Below the pieces are notes generated by a model. It saw only the letters and a program-made list of their open reading frames with translations. It was not told the DNA's origin and did not search any database. Below are positions 1-10,263 of a stretch of DNA of 64,000 nt, piece by piece; the first letter of the stretch is position 1; each line of letters starts with the position of its first letter. Source of the stretch: Cellulomonas telluris (lineage in GTDB: Bacteria; Actinomycetota; Actinomycetes; Actinomycetales; Cellulomonadaceae); NCBI RefSeq assembly GCF_004886325.1, contig NZ_QXFN01000005.1, forward strand, positions 558,001 to 622,000. Direction: 5' to 3'. The translations under genes and the position numbers were made by a program.

Positions 1-441
1 GCCGTAGGCGATGAGCACGCCGTTCACCAGCCCGGCGCCGAGCCCGACCGCGAGCGCGGTGAAGACGATCACGACCCAGTGGAAGTCCTGCGCCATGGCC
101 TGCGTCGCCAGCGTGGACGCCCACACGGACGACAGGCCGATGACGGACCCGACGGACAGGTCGATGCCGCCGGCGGTGATGACGAACGTCATGCCGACGG
201 AGACGACGCCGAGGACGGCCGCGAGCCGCAGGATGGTCATGAGGTTGTCGACGCTCGCGAACCGCTCCCCGGCGGTCGCCACGCCGACGGCGCAGACGAG
301 CACGAGGGCGATGACGAGGCCGAGGTTGCGGCCCGCGGCTCCGCGCAGCGGGTTGCGGCGCCCCGGGGCGGCGGCGCTCGCCTCCTCGACGCGCGCGGAC
401 TCGTCGGCGGGCACGGGGGCCGCCAGGTACTGGTCGCTCAC
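1..441 (-). CDS. Sugar ABC transporter permease, RbsC/XylH type (3' end outside window)
   Basis: Inner-membrane permease of a ribose/xylose-type (CUT2) importer; the visible part is the N-terminal 147 residues and the gene runs off the window edge. Read from GTG at 441 it begins MSDQYLAAPV, has a hydrophilic lead of about 40 residues, a first membrane helix (LGLVIALVLVCAVGVATAG), then the family signature VGMTFVITAGGIDLSVGS and a further helix. The start overlaps the stop of the upstream ATPase gene in a 4-base GTGA, so the two are cotranscribed and probably translationally coupled. Substrate cannot be told from this fragment. It is the partner of the ATPase at 438-1979 and presumably of a periplasmic-type binding protein beyond the edge. 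Confidence 0.9.
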   Translation of the reverse strand, partial: MSDQYLAAPVPADESARVEEASAAAPGRRNPLRGAAGRNLGLVIALVLVCAVGVATAGERFASVDNLMTILRLAAVLGVVSVGMTFVITAGGIDLSVGSVIGLSSVWASTLATQAMAQDFHWVVIVFTALAVGLGAGLVNGVLIAYG

Positions 442-1979
442 GCGGCACTTCCTTCCATGACGAGGTCGAGCACGCGGTGCTCGTCGATCTCGGACGCCGG
501 CCCGGTGTGGACCACGCGCCCCTCGGACAGGACGAGGACGCGGTCGGCGAGGCCGAGCACCTCGTCGATCTCGCTGGAGACCACGACGACGGCCGTGCCG
601 GCCGCGGCGAGGCGCGCGATGAGCGCGTAGATCTCGGCGCGCGCGCCGACGTCGACGCCGCGCGTGGGCTCGTCGAGCAGCAGGACCCGGCAGCCGTGGA
701 CGAGCCAGCGGGCCAGCAGGACCTTCTGCTGGTTGCCGCCGGAGAGGGTGCGGGCGGCGCGGTCGGGGTCCGCCGGCCGCAGGTCGAGCGCGGTGACCTG
801 CTCGTCGGCGACGCGACGCTCGGCCGCCTCGTCGAGGAACGGCCCCCGCGCCGTGCGGGCGAACGACGAGAGCGTGATGTTGCGGTACACCGGCTCGTCG
901 AGCAGCAGGCCCTGGCTCTTGCGCTCCTCGGGGCACAGGCCGATGCCGGCCCGGACCGCGGCGCCGACGGAGCCGGCGTGCACCGGGCTCCCGTCGACGC
1001 TGACCCGGCCGGCGTGCGGGCGGCGCGCGCCGAAGACGGTCTCGAGGACCTCCGACCGGCCGGAGCCGACCAGGCCCGCGAGCCCGACCACCTCGCCGGC
1101 GCGCACGTCGAACGAGACGTCGGCGAAGGCGCCGCGCACTGTGAGGTCCTCGACCCGCAGGACCACGGGCGCGTCGTCGGGGACGGGCGGGCGGCGCGGG
1201 ATGGCGTACTCCACGGTGCGGCCGGTCATGAGGCGGATGAGGTCGGCCGTGGGGGTGGTCGCGGCGGGCAGGCCCTGGGCGACCGTCCGGCCGTCCTTGA
1301 GGACGGTGATGCGGTCGCCGATCTGGCGGATCTCCTCCAGGCGGTGGGAGATGTAGACGATCGCCACGCCCTGCGCGGTCAGCTCGCGCACGACGCGGAA
1401 GAGGTTGGCGACCTCCTCGCTGTCGAGCACCGCCGAGGGCTCGTCCATGACGATGACCCGGGCGTCGTGCGAGAGCGCGCGCGCCATGCTGACGACCTGC
1501 TTGCCGGCGGCCGGGAGCGTGCCGACCTCGCGGTGCGGCGACAGCTCGGGGTGCCCGAGGCGGCGCAGCAGCTCGCGGCTCCGCTGGGCGGCGGCGCGAC
1601 GCTGCGTGAACCCGCGGGACGCGAGCTCGTGCCCGAGGTAGACGTTCTCGGCGACCGAGAGCCCGTCGACGACGTCGAGCTCCTGGTACATCGTGGCGAC
1701 GCCGAGGCACAGGCCCGCGACGGGGTGGGTGATCGTGACCGGGGTGCCGTCGAGGACGATCTCCCCCTCGTCGGGCTGGTGGGCGCCGGCGAGCACCTTG
1801 ACGAGCGTGGACTTGCCCGCGCCGTTCTGGCCGAGCAGGCAGTGCACCTCCCCCGCGCGGACCTCGAGGTCGACGCCGTCGAGGGCCCGGGCGCCGGGGA
1901 ACTGCTTGACGATCCCGCGCATGCGCAGGATCGCGTCGGTAGGTGCGGCGGCGGCCGCCGTGCGGTCCTCGTTGACCAT
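438..1979 (-). CDS. Sugar ABC transporter ATP-binding protein, RbsA/MglA type
   Basis: 513-residue duplicated ATPase that energises a CUT2 sugar importer. The first cassette has Walker A GQNGAGKST and Walker B VIVMDEPSA. The second has the shortened P-loop region GLVGSGRSE, signature LSGGNQQKVLLAR and VLLLDEPTRG, as usual for RbsA/MglA/XylG. Length fits the family (about 500). I chose ATG at 1979 (MVNEDRTAA) rather than an in-frame TTG at 2015. The TTG would lie inside a good -35 box, and the ATG sits 7 bases after the -10 box, fitting a leaderless message. It is divergent from the ROK repressor at 2096, its probable regulator, and overlaps the permease by 4 bases. Substrate (ribose, xylose, galactose) is unresolved. 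Confidence 0.93.
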   Translation of the reverse strand: MVNEDRTAAAAAPTDAILRMRGIVKQFPGARALDGVDLEVRAGEVHCLLGQNGAGKSTLVKVLAGAHQPDEGEIVLDGTPVTITHPVAGLCLGVATMYQELDVVDGLSVAENVYLGHELASRGFTQRRAAAQRSRELLRRLGHPELSPHREVGTLPAAGKQVVSMARALSHDARVIVMDEPSAVLDSEEVANLFRVVRELTAQGVAIVYISHRLEEIRQIGDRITVLKDGRTVAQGLPAATTPTADLIRLMTGRTVEYAIPRRPPVPDDAPVVLRVEDLTVRGAFADVSFDVRAGEVVGLAGLVGSGRSEVLETVFGARRPHAGRVSVDGSPVHAGSVGAAVRAGIGLCPEERKSQGLLLDEPVYRNITLSSFARTARGPFLDEAAERRVADEQVTALDLRPADPDRAARTLSGGNQQKVLLARWLVHGCRVLLLDEPTRGVDVGARAEIYALIARLAAAGTAVVVVSSEIDEVLGLADRVLVLSEGRVVHTGPASEIDEHRVLDLVMEGSAA

Positions 1980-1986
1980 GCGGAGG

Positions 1987-2015
1987 AACGTACGACCACT
2001 TCTGTCGACGGTCAA
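1987..2015 (-). promoter_or_regulatory. Promoter of the CUT2 sugar importer
   Basis: On the minus strand TTGACC (2015-2010) and TACGTT (1992-1987) are separated by exactly 17 bases. The -10 ends 7 bases before the ATG at 1979, so the transcript would start at or next to the start codon. The A-rich patch on the plus strand at 2014-2021 touches the -35 box and is a reasonable place for the divergent ROK repressor to bind; that part is inference. Confidence 0.6.
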
Positions 2016-2095
2016 GCAAAAGTTGTGCGTGGAGTGGCAGAGTTATCTCATCGTGACGCACCGAAGCGCGGGCGCCACGAGGAGGAGGGGACACT

Positions 2096-3304
2096 GTGCG
2101 CATGGACGAGCCGCTGCGGACGACGCGCTCCCCCGGCATCGGCGACCTGCTGCAGCTCCTGCGCGACGGCCGCCCCCGCACACGCTCCGACCTCGCGGCC
2201 GTCACCGGCCAGGCCCGGTCCACCGTCGCCGCCCGGGTCGACGCGCTGCTCGCCACCGGCCTCGTCGCCCCCGCCGGGGCGAGCTCGTCGACCGGCGGCC
2301 GCCCGCCCGCGACGTTCGCGTTCAACCCCGCGGCCGAGGTCGTGCTCGCCGTCGACCTCGGCGCCACGCACGCCCGGCTCGCCGTCACCGACCTCGCCGG
2401 CACGGTCCTCGCCGAGCACGGCGAGGCCATCACGATCGCCGACGGCCCCGACCCGGTGCTGCGCCACGTCGCCGACCTCGGGCACCGGCTGCTGCGCGAC
2501 GCGGACCGTCCCGCCGCCGACCTCGCCGCCGTGGGCGTCGGCCTGCCGGGCCCGGTCGAGCACGCGAGCGGACGCCCCATCAACCCGCCGATCATGCCGG
2601 GCTGGGACGACGCCGACGTCCCGGGCGTCCTCGGCGGGCTCCTCGACGCGCCCGTGCTCGTCGACAACGACGTCAACATCATGGCCGTCGGCGAGCACAC
2701 CACCTGCTGGTCCGGCGTGGCCGACCTGCTGTTCGTCAAGGTCGCCACCGGCATCGGCGCCGGCATCATCACCGACGGCCGGATCCGGCGCGGCGCGCAG
2801 GGCGCCGCCGGGGACCTCGGGCACATCGCCGTACCCGGCGGGTCCGACCGTCCGTGCCGCTGCGGCAACACCGGCTGCCTCGAGGCCGTCGCGTCCGGTC
2901 AGGCGCTCGCCGCCGACCTCGCGGCGCGCGGGCTGCCCACCGCCACCAGCGGCGACGTCGTCGGGCTCGTCCGCGCCGGCGACCTCGCCGCCGCGGCCGC
3001 CCTCCGCGAGGCCGGGCGCAGCATCGGCGCCGTCCTCGCCGCGACGGTGAGCATGCTCAACCCGTCCGTGATCGTCATCGGCGGCCGCGTGGCCGAGGCC
3101 GGCGAGCACCTGCTCGCGGGCATCCGGGAGGTCGTGTACGCGCGGTCCCTGCCGCTCGCGACGCAGCACCTGCGGATCGTCGCGTCGCGCACGGGCGAGC
3201 GGGCGGGCGTGCTGGGCGCGTCGGCGATGGCGGCGGAGCACGTGCTGTCCCCCGCGGCGGTCGACGCGCGGCTGACCGCGCCGGCGGCGGTCGCGGCGCG
3301 CTGA
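2096..3304 (+). CDS. ROK family transcriptional repressor
   Basis: 402-residue sugar-responsive repressor. The N-terminal winged helix (about 10-70, DLLQLLRDG...STVAARVDALLATGLV) is followed by a ROK sugar-kinase-like domain. Its nucleotide motif is DLGATHARLAV (about 85-95), a GIGAGII loop lies near 225, and the zinc motif CRCGNTGCLEA near 260 matches CxCGxxGCxE. GTG at 2096 lies 5 bases after a GGAGGAGGGG ribosome site; an in-frame ATG at 2102 is possible but its spacing is worse. It is divergent from the CUT2 importer and presumably represses it until sugar binds. Whether it keeps kinase activity cannot be judged; the HTH fusion argues for a regulator. Confidence 0.92.
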   Translation: MRMDEPLRTTRSPGIGDLLQLLRDGRPRTRSDLAAVTGQARSTVAARVDALLATGLVAPAGASSSTGGRPPATFAFNPAAEVVLAVDLGATHARLAVTDLAGTVLAEHGEAITIADGPDPVLRHVADLGHRLLRDADRPAADLAAVGVGLPGPVEHASGRPINPPIMPGWDDADVPGVLGGLLDAPVLVDNDVNIMAVGEHTTCWSGVADLLFVKVATGIGAGIITDGRIRRGAQGAAGDLGHIAVPGGSDRPCRCGNTGCLEAVASGQALAADLAARGLPTATSGDVVGLVRAGDLAAAAALREAGRSIGAVLAATVSMLNPSVIVIGGRVAEAGEHLLAGIREVVYARSLPLATQHLRIVASRTGERAGVLGASAMAAEHVLSPAAVDARLTAPAAVAAR

Positions 3305-3308
3305 CGCG

Positions 3309-3337
3309 CCGGGCGCCGACCGGCCCGTCGCGCCCGG
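3309..3337. terminator. Bidirectional terminator between convergent genes
   Basis: Perfect 8-bp stem CCGGGCGC/GCGCCCGG with a 13-base loop, filling the gap between the convergent stops of the ROK gene and the acetyltransferase gene. No U-tract, as is common in high-G+C actinobacteria. Confidence 0.5.
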
Positions 3338-4633
3338 TCAGCAGGTGCCCGCGTCGCCGCCCGTCGGCTGCCGCCGGTACGCGTAGCGGTGCGCCGGGAC
3401 GAACCCGAGGCCCGCGTACAGGGCGCGGGCCTCGCCGTTCTCCACCTCGACCTGCAGGAACGCGCGCGACGCGCCGCGGTCCGCGGCGGCCTCGATCGCC
3501 GCGACCGTGAGCGCCCGGCCCAGGCCCTGCCGGCGCGCGGCCGGCGCCACCTGCAGGCACGACAGCGCGGCCCAGCCGTCCGCGACCGCGGCGCGGACGA
3601 TCGCGAGCGGAGCACCGCCACCGTCCGTCGCCGTCAGGTAGGCGGCGGGTGCGCCCGTGAGGATCCGCCGGCCGACGTCCTGCCGGCCGCCCTTCGACGC
3701 GACCCAGGTGCCGAGCCAGGCGTCGTCCGGCGCGTCCGCCACGGCGAGCGCGACGCCCGGCGGCAGCGCGACCGGTGCACCGGCCGCGACGTCCGGTCGG
3801 ACGAGCACGTCGGTCACGCTGCCCGCGTCGTAGCCGCGCGCGTCGAGCTCGACACCAAGGCCGGGTGCGGCCCCGGGGTCGCCCACGCGGAAGACCGCGG
3901 GCTGCCCCGCCGCGGCGTAGAGCGCCTCGACGGCGTTCACCGCTGCCGCCAGGTCGTCGGGGACCCCCAGCGGCAGGACCGAGTTCGCGCGCTGCGTGAA
4001 CCCGTGGGACAGGCCGACGTGCCACGGCCCGACCCGCTCGACGCGCACCGGCGGCCAGGTCGCGGCCTCCGTGCGGGCGCCCGGCGTGGCCGGCACGTCC
4101 CACGTGTAGACGAGCATCGGCAGCGCGCCGACCGCCCAGTCGCGCTCCGGGGTGCGCACCCAGCCCAGCCGCTCGTACAGCCGCTGCGCGGTCCGCATCG
4201 CCTCCAGCGTCGTCAGCACCGCACCACGGGCCCCCGTCGCGGCGCCCTCCGCGAGCGCGGCGCGCACGAGCTCGGCCGCCACACCCCGCCCGCGCGCGTC
4301 GTGGCGGACGGCGAGCATCCGCAGCTCGACCTCGCCGTCGCGGGCGATCTCGGCGAAGGGCGTCCCGGCCGGCGCGAGGGTGATCGTGCCCACGACCTCC
4401 TCCGCTCCGCCCTCGCCCGGCACCGTCGCCACGAGCACGTGCGCCTGCGCGACCCGGCGGGCGGCGTCGCGCAGCTCCGCGACGTACGGCGACGTCGGCG
4501 GGACGAGCCCGTCCCGGACGTACACGTCGGCCACGAGCGCGCCGAGCGCGTCGGCGTCCTCGGGGCGGGCGCGGCGCACCCGTACGGGCCGGTGCAGACC
4601 GGCCCGCGCGGCGGGCAGCACGTCGTTCGTCAC
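3338..4633 (-). CDS. GNAT acetyltransferase with two GNAT domains
   Basis: 431-residue protein. Domain 1 (about 15-165) has the acetyl-CoA loop RHDARGRGVAAELVRAAL and the end motif LYERLGWVR. A middle stretch (GPWHVGLSHGFTQRANSVLPLG) resembles the start of the cg3035/Rv0428c GNAT family, and domain 2 (about 300-425) has RRQGLGRALTVAAIE and ALYAGLGFVPAHRYAYR. It looks like a fusion of a single-domain GNAT to an Rv0428c-type enzyme, which is normally about 300 residues and free-standing; family assignment is from memory. Substrate unknown. GTG at 4633 was chosen because GAGAGGA lies about 8 bases upstream and because sequence before it lacks coding character. Mycothiol synthase, another double-GNAT enzyme, is a less likely alternative. 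Confidence 0.8.
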   Translation of the reverse strand: MTNDVLPAARAGLHRPVRVRRARPEDADALGALVADVYVRDGLVPPTSPYVAELRDAARRVAQAHVLVATVPGEGGAEEVVGTITLAPAGTPFAEIARDGEVELRMLAVRHDARGRGVAAELVRAALAEGAATGARGAVLTTLEAMRTAQRLYERLGWVRTPERDWAVGALPMLVYTWDVPATPGARTEAATWPPVRVERVGPWHVGLSHGFTQRANSVLPLGVPDDLAAAVNAVEALYAAAGQPAVFRVGDPGAAPGLGVELDARGYDAGSVTDVLVRPDVAAGAPVALPPGVALAVADAPDDAWLGTWVASKGGRQDVGRRILTGAPAAYLTATDGGGAPLAIVRAAVADGWAALSCLQVAPAARRQGLGRALTVAAIEAAADRGASRAFLQVEVENGEARALYAGLGFVPAHRYAYRRQPTGGDAGTC

Positions 4634-4676
4634 GGTCGTTGTCCTCTCGTCCCGGGCACGCGGCCCGGGATCGGTG

Positions 4677-5018
4677 TCACTCGTACAGCCGGCGGTAGCG
4701 CGACGCCCAGCACAGCGCGTCGACGGCCGTGTCGTCCAGCCACGGGTGCCGAACCCGGATCCGCTCGGCGAACGCCGGCACGAGACTGCGGGCGACCGCG
4801 TCGGCGGCGGGCACGTCGATCTCCTCCGCCTCGGCGAGCAGCCGCTCGACGAGCGCGCGCAGGTCGTCCGCGCGGCCGGCGGGCGCGATCGGCGCGAGGA
4901 CGTCGGGGCGCACGGTCGGACGTGTGCCGGAGCCGCGGCCGACGTAGGCGACGACCGCACGGTTCACGAGCGCCGCGCCGAGTGCGGCGACGTCCCCGGG
5001 GTCGGCGGCGGACGTCAC
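4677..5018 (-). CDS. Hypothetical protein, 113 residues
   Basis: No family recognised. The sequence (MTSAADPGDVAALGAALVNR... ending CWASRYRRLYE) is soluble and mostly helical by eye, with no signal peptide and no membrane helix. Its GTG start forms a 4-base GTGA overlap with the stop of the DUF3592-like gene, which fixes the start and implies coupled translation. The high share of codons ending in G or C in this frame supports it as a real gene. The downstream neighbour is the double-GNAT gene, 43 bases on. Confidence 0.6.
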   Translation of the reverse strand: MTSAADPGDVAALGAALVNRAVVAYVGRGSGTRPTVRPDVLAPIAPAGRADDLRALVERLLAEAEEIDVPAADAVARSLVPAFAERIRVRHPWLDDTAVDALCWASRYRRLYE

Positions 5019-5419
5019 CAGTCCTGGCCCAGCACGACGACGGCCGCGACGAGCGCGACCAGGACCAGCACCGCCCCGCCGGCCACGTACACCCAGCCGA
5101 GCGTGCCCCAGACCCGCAGCTCCTGCGGCGTCTGCGCGACCGCCGGCCGGCGCGGGTCGACGTGGACCGTGAGGGACTCCCCGACCGCCGGCAGCGGTCC
5201 GAGGACGAAGCGCGTGGTGCGGCCCCGGTACCGGTAGGGCCGCCCGTCGACGTGGTAGCCGAGCTCCACGTGCCGCGCGTCGACGCCCAGGACGCTCGCC
5301 CGCACCGGCGCCGACCGCAGCTCCCGGTCCCGGCCGGTGCGGACGATCCACCCACCGCCGACCGCCAGCGCCGTCCCGGCCAGGAATGCCAGTCCGAGCG
5401 CTCCCCACAGCAGACCCAT
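5015..5419 (-). CDS. DUF3592-like membrane protein
   Basis: 134 residues with a membrane helix at each end (about 4-25 and 108-130). Between them is an extracytoplasmic beta-rich segment: SVLGVDARHVELGYHVDG, then VGESLTVHVDPRRPAVA, the pattern typical of DUF3592. Function unknown in the family. The start ATG at 5419 has AAGGAGA 7 bases upstream. It heads a short leftward group with the 113-residue protein, which overlaps its stop. Confidence 0.7.
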   Translation of the reverse strand: MGLLWGALGLAFLAGTALAVGGGWIVRTGRDRELRSAPVRASVLGVDARHVELGYHVDGRPYRYRGRTTRFVLGPLPAVGESLTVHVDPRRPAVAQTPQELRVWGTLGWVYVAGGAVLVLVALVAAVVVLGQDW

Positions 5420-5496
5420 GCGTACGTCTCCTTCGATCTCGTCGTGCGTCCTCAGCGGTGCCTGTCCCCGGTCCGGCCGGCGCGGGTCGCCCCGGC

Positions 5497-5522
5497 GTCA
5501 GGTTGTCGCGTCAGGTTGTCGC
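5497..5522. repeat. Perfect 13-bp tandem duplication at a gene end
   Basis: GTCAGGTTGTCGC occurs twice head to tail (5497-5509 and 5510-5522). The second copy contains the stop codon of the 693-residue gene; the first copy lies just outside it. The duplication therefore did not change the protein. It looks like a recent slippage event. Confidence 0.85.
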
Positions 5523-7588
5523 GCCCACCCGCAGCGTCACCCACTCGGCGAGCTCGCCGACCGCCCGGCCGACCGACGCCGGCGCGCTGTCGAGCGGGAC
5601 ACGCCCGCCGAACAGCGAGTACAGGTGCCGGCCGGCACCGACGTCGACGGAGCGCGCGAGCGCACGCTCCGGCCCGCGGAGCGCGACGTGGGCGCTCACC
5701 CGGCGCCGGATGCCGAGGGCCAGGCCCTCCACGTCGTCGTCGCGCCGCCGGCCGAGCACCGCCCAGTCCGTGCCGAGGGACTGCGCGAGGGCCTGCTCGA
5801 CGCCCGCGAGGCCCGGGTCCTGCGCGTACCCGCGCAGGGCGGTGCCGGCTCCGCGCGGGTCGCGCCGGTAGCGCGTCAGGTAGGCGTCCGGGAGCGTCGC
5901 GGACGCACGGTCGCGGGCCTGCACGAGCACGTCACGCACCGCGCGGGCGGGGTCGTCGCCCTCCGCCGCGAGCTCCAGCGACGGGGCCCCGAACCCGTCG
6001 AGCCGGGCCCACGCGCCGCCCGGGCGCACCCCCACCGTGACGACGTACGCGCCGAGCAGCACGCCCTCCGCCGCCGTCGACGCCGAGCGCAGCCGCGGCT
6101 CCGCGACGTCGTCGCCCAGCACCGCGACCATCGCGTCGGCGCACCACCCGGCCCACTCGAGCGCGGCTGAGGCCGCTCGCCCCTGCGGGCGCACCGCGTG
6201 CCACAGGCCGTCCGCGTGCGCGTCGCGGTCCACGAGCAGCCCGCGCTCCGTGAGCACCTCGAGCTGGCGGGCCAGCACGCCGTCGTCCGGGACCGTGCAC
6301 GGGTCGACCGGGAACGTCACCGGCTTCCCCGACGCCACCGCGTCCTCGACGAACGGCACCACGTACGCGTCGACGTACTGCTCGACGGAGAGGTCCTGCT
6401 CGGCCCGCTCCCGAGCCGCCTGCGGCAGGTGGAGGGTGGTCGCAGGCTCGGGAGCGAGGTCCAGGAGCTCCCGGCAGAACTCGTGCAGCACCGCGAGCCG
6501 GTGGCGCACCGCCTCGAGGTTCGACCCGCCCCACAGGTACTCCCCGGGCAGCACGCTGACGCCCGCGCCCGTCGGCAACGTCAGCCCGGCCACGACGTTC
6601 CGCCGGGGCAGCTCGAACCCGACGGTCAGGTCCAGCGTGCCGTGGACGCGGTGACGCACGGCCTCGAAGGAGGGGTCCACGAGGGGCACCGGGGCGTCGA
6701 CGGCGTCCCCGAACTCGGCCCGGACGAGGCGTTCGACCTCGTCGAGCGACGTCAGGTCGCCGCCGCCGCGCCGGGCGTCCGCGCGCGGCCTGGCCGCACG
6801 GCGCTCGAGCCAGCCCAGGTACCGCCCGGGCAGCCGTGTCCGCGCGAGCTCCAGCGCCTGGGCCACGACGGCGTCCGCCGCGGCCGCCCACGGCCCCTCG
6901 ACCCGCCGCAGGTCGACGACCTGCCCGGGCCCGGTCGTCACGCTGCCGGTGGCAGCCCCGTCCTCGAGCCGGACCCGGAACGGGAGGGCGTGGAACAGCT
7001 CGCCCTCGAACGTCGTGCCGTCGCCGCTCACCGCACCGGACGTCACGACGGCGCCGCCGACCCGCTCGGGCGTCGCGACGAGCCGGTACAGGTCGCCGGG
7101 GCGAGCGGGCCGGTCGGCAGCCGCAGCACCGTCCGCAGCGACGTCCTGCTCCCCCGCCGCAGCGCCCGCGTCCGCCGCGGCGGCCCGCGCCTCGACCTCG
7201 TCCCCCGTCATGCCGGCGAACAGGCCCCCGCGCTGGGCCTCCTCGAACCCCTCCCGGGGCGACCGCGTCACCGGCTCGGCGCCGGCGGTCCCCCGGGTGG
7301 GCACGTCGTCCGCCGGGGCCGGTGCCCAGGGGCGGCCGAGCCGCTCGAGCTCCTCGAAGAACACGGCGCGGGCGGCGACCAGGTCGCGCGTGCGGACGCG
7401 CTCACGGTCACGACCCATGTCGCGGTACGTGACGACGTAGTGGTCGCCCTCCCGGCCGATGACGACGACCTCGCTGCTCGCCGTCGTGGGGACGCCCCGG
7501 ACGACGAAGTCCGTGCCGTACACGTAGCCGCGCCGCTCCGCGTCCTGCTGGAGGGCGACCAGCTCGGGCGCCGGAGCGTGGTCGGCGC

Positions 7589-7592
<4 letters not shown>
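5511..7592 (-). CDS. Hypothetical protein with an internal duplication, 693 residues
   Basis: No family recognised. The N-terminal domain (about 1-90) is beta-rich and carries YVYGTDFVVRG and DHYVVTYRDMGRDRERVRTRDL. It is followed by an Ala/Asp-rich linker (about 95-165). Two copies of a roughly 120-residue unit follow, near 238-355 and 547-665. Each copy has an LPxxYL helix end (LPGRYLGWLERR, LPDAYLTRYRRD), a VE-x(6)-FG/LG segment and a C-terminal beta segment ending in a Gly-rich turn (EYLWGG, YSLFGG). No signal peptide or membrane helix is seen. The GTG start overlaps the stop of a 32-codon ORF and has no clear ribosome site, so it probably relies on coupling. Confidence 0.75.

Positions 7593-10263
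<2,671 letters not shown>

Noticed and set aside
2023-2048. A -35/-10 pair for the first ROK gene (TTGTGC ... TTATCT)
   Set aside because: The spacing is 14 bases, too short, and no better pair was found, so no promoter is claimed for that gene.
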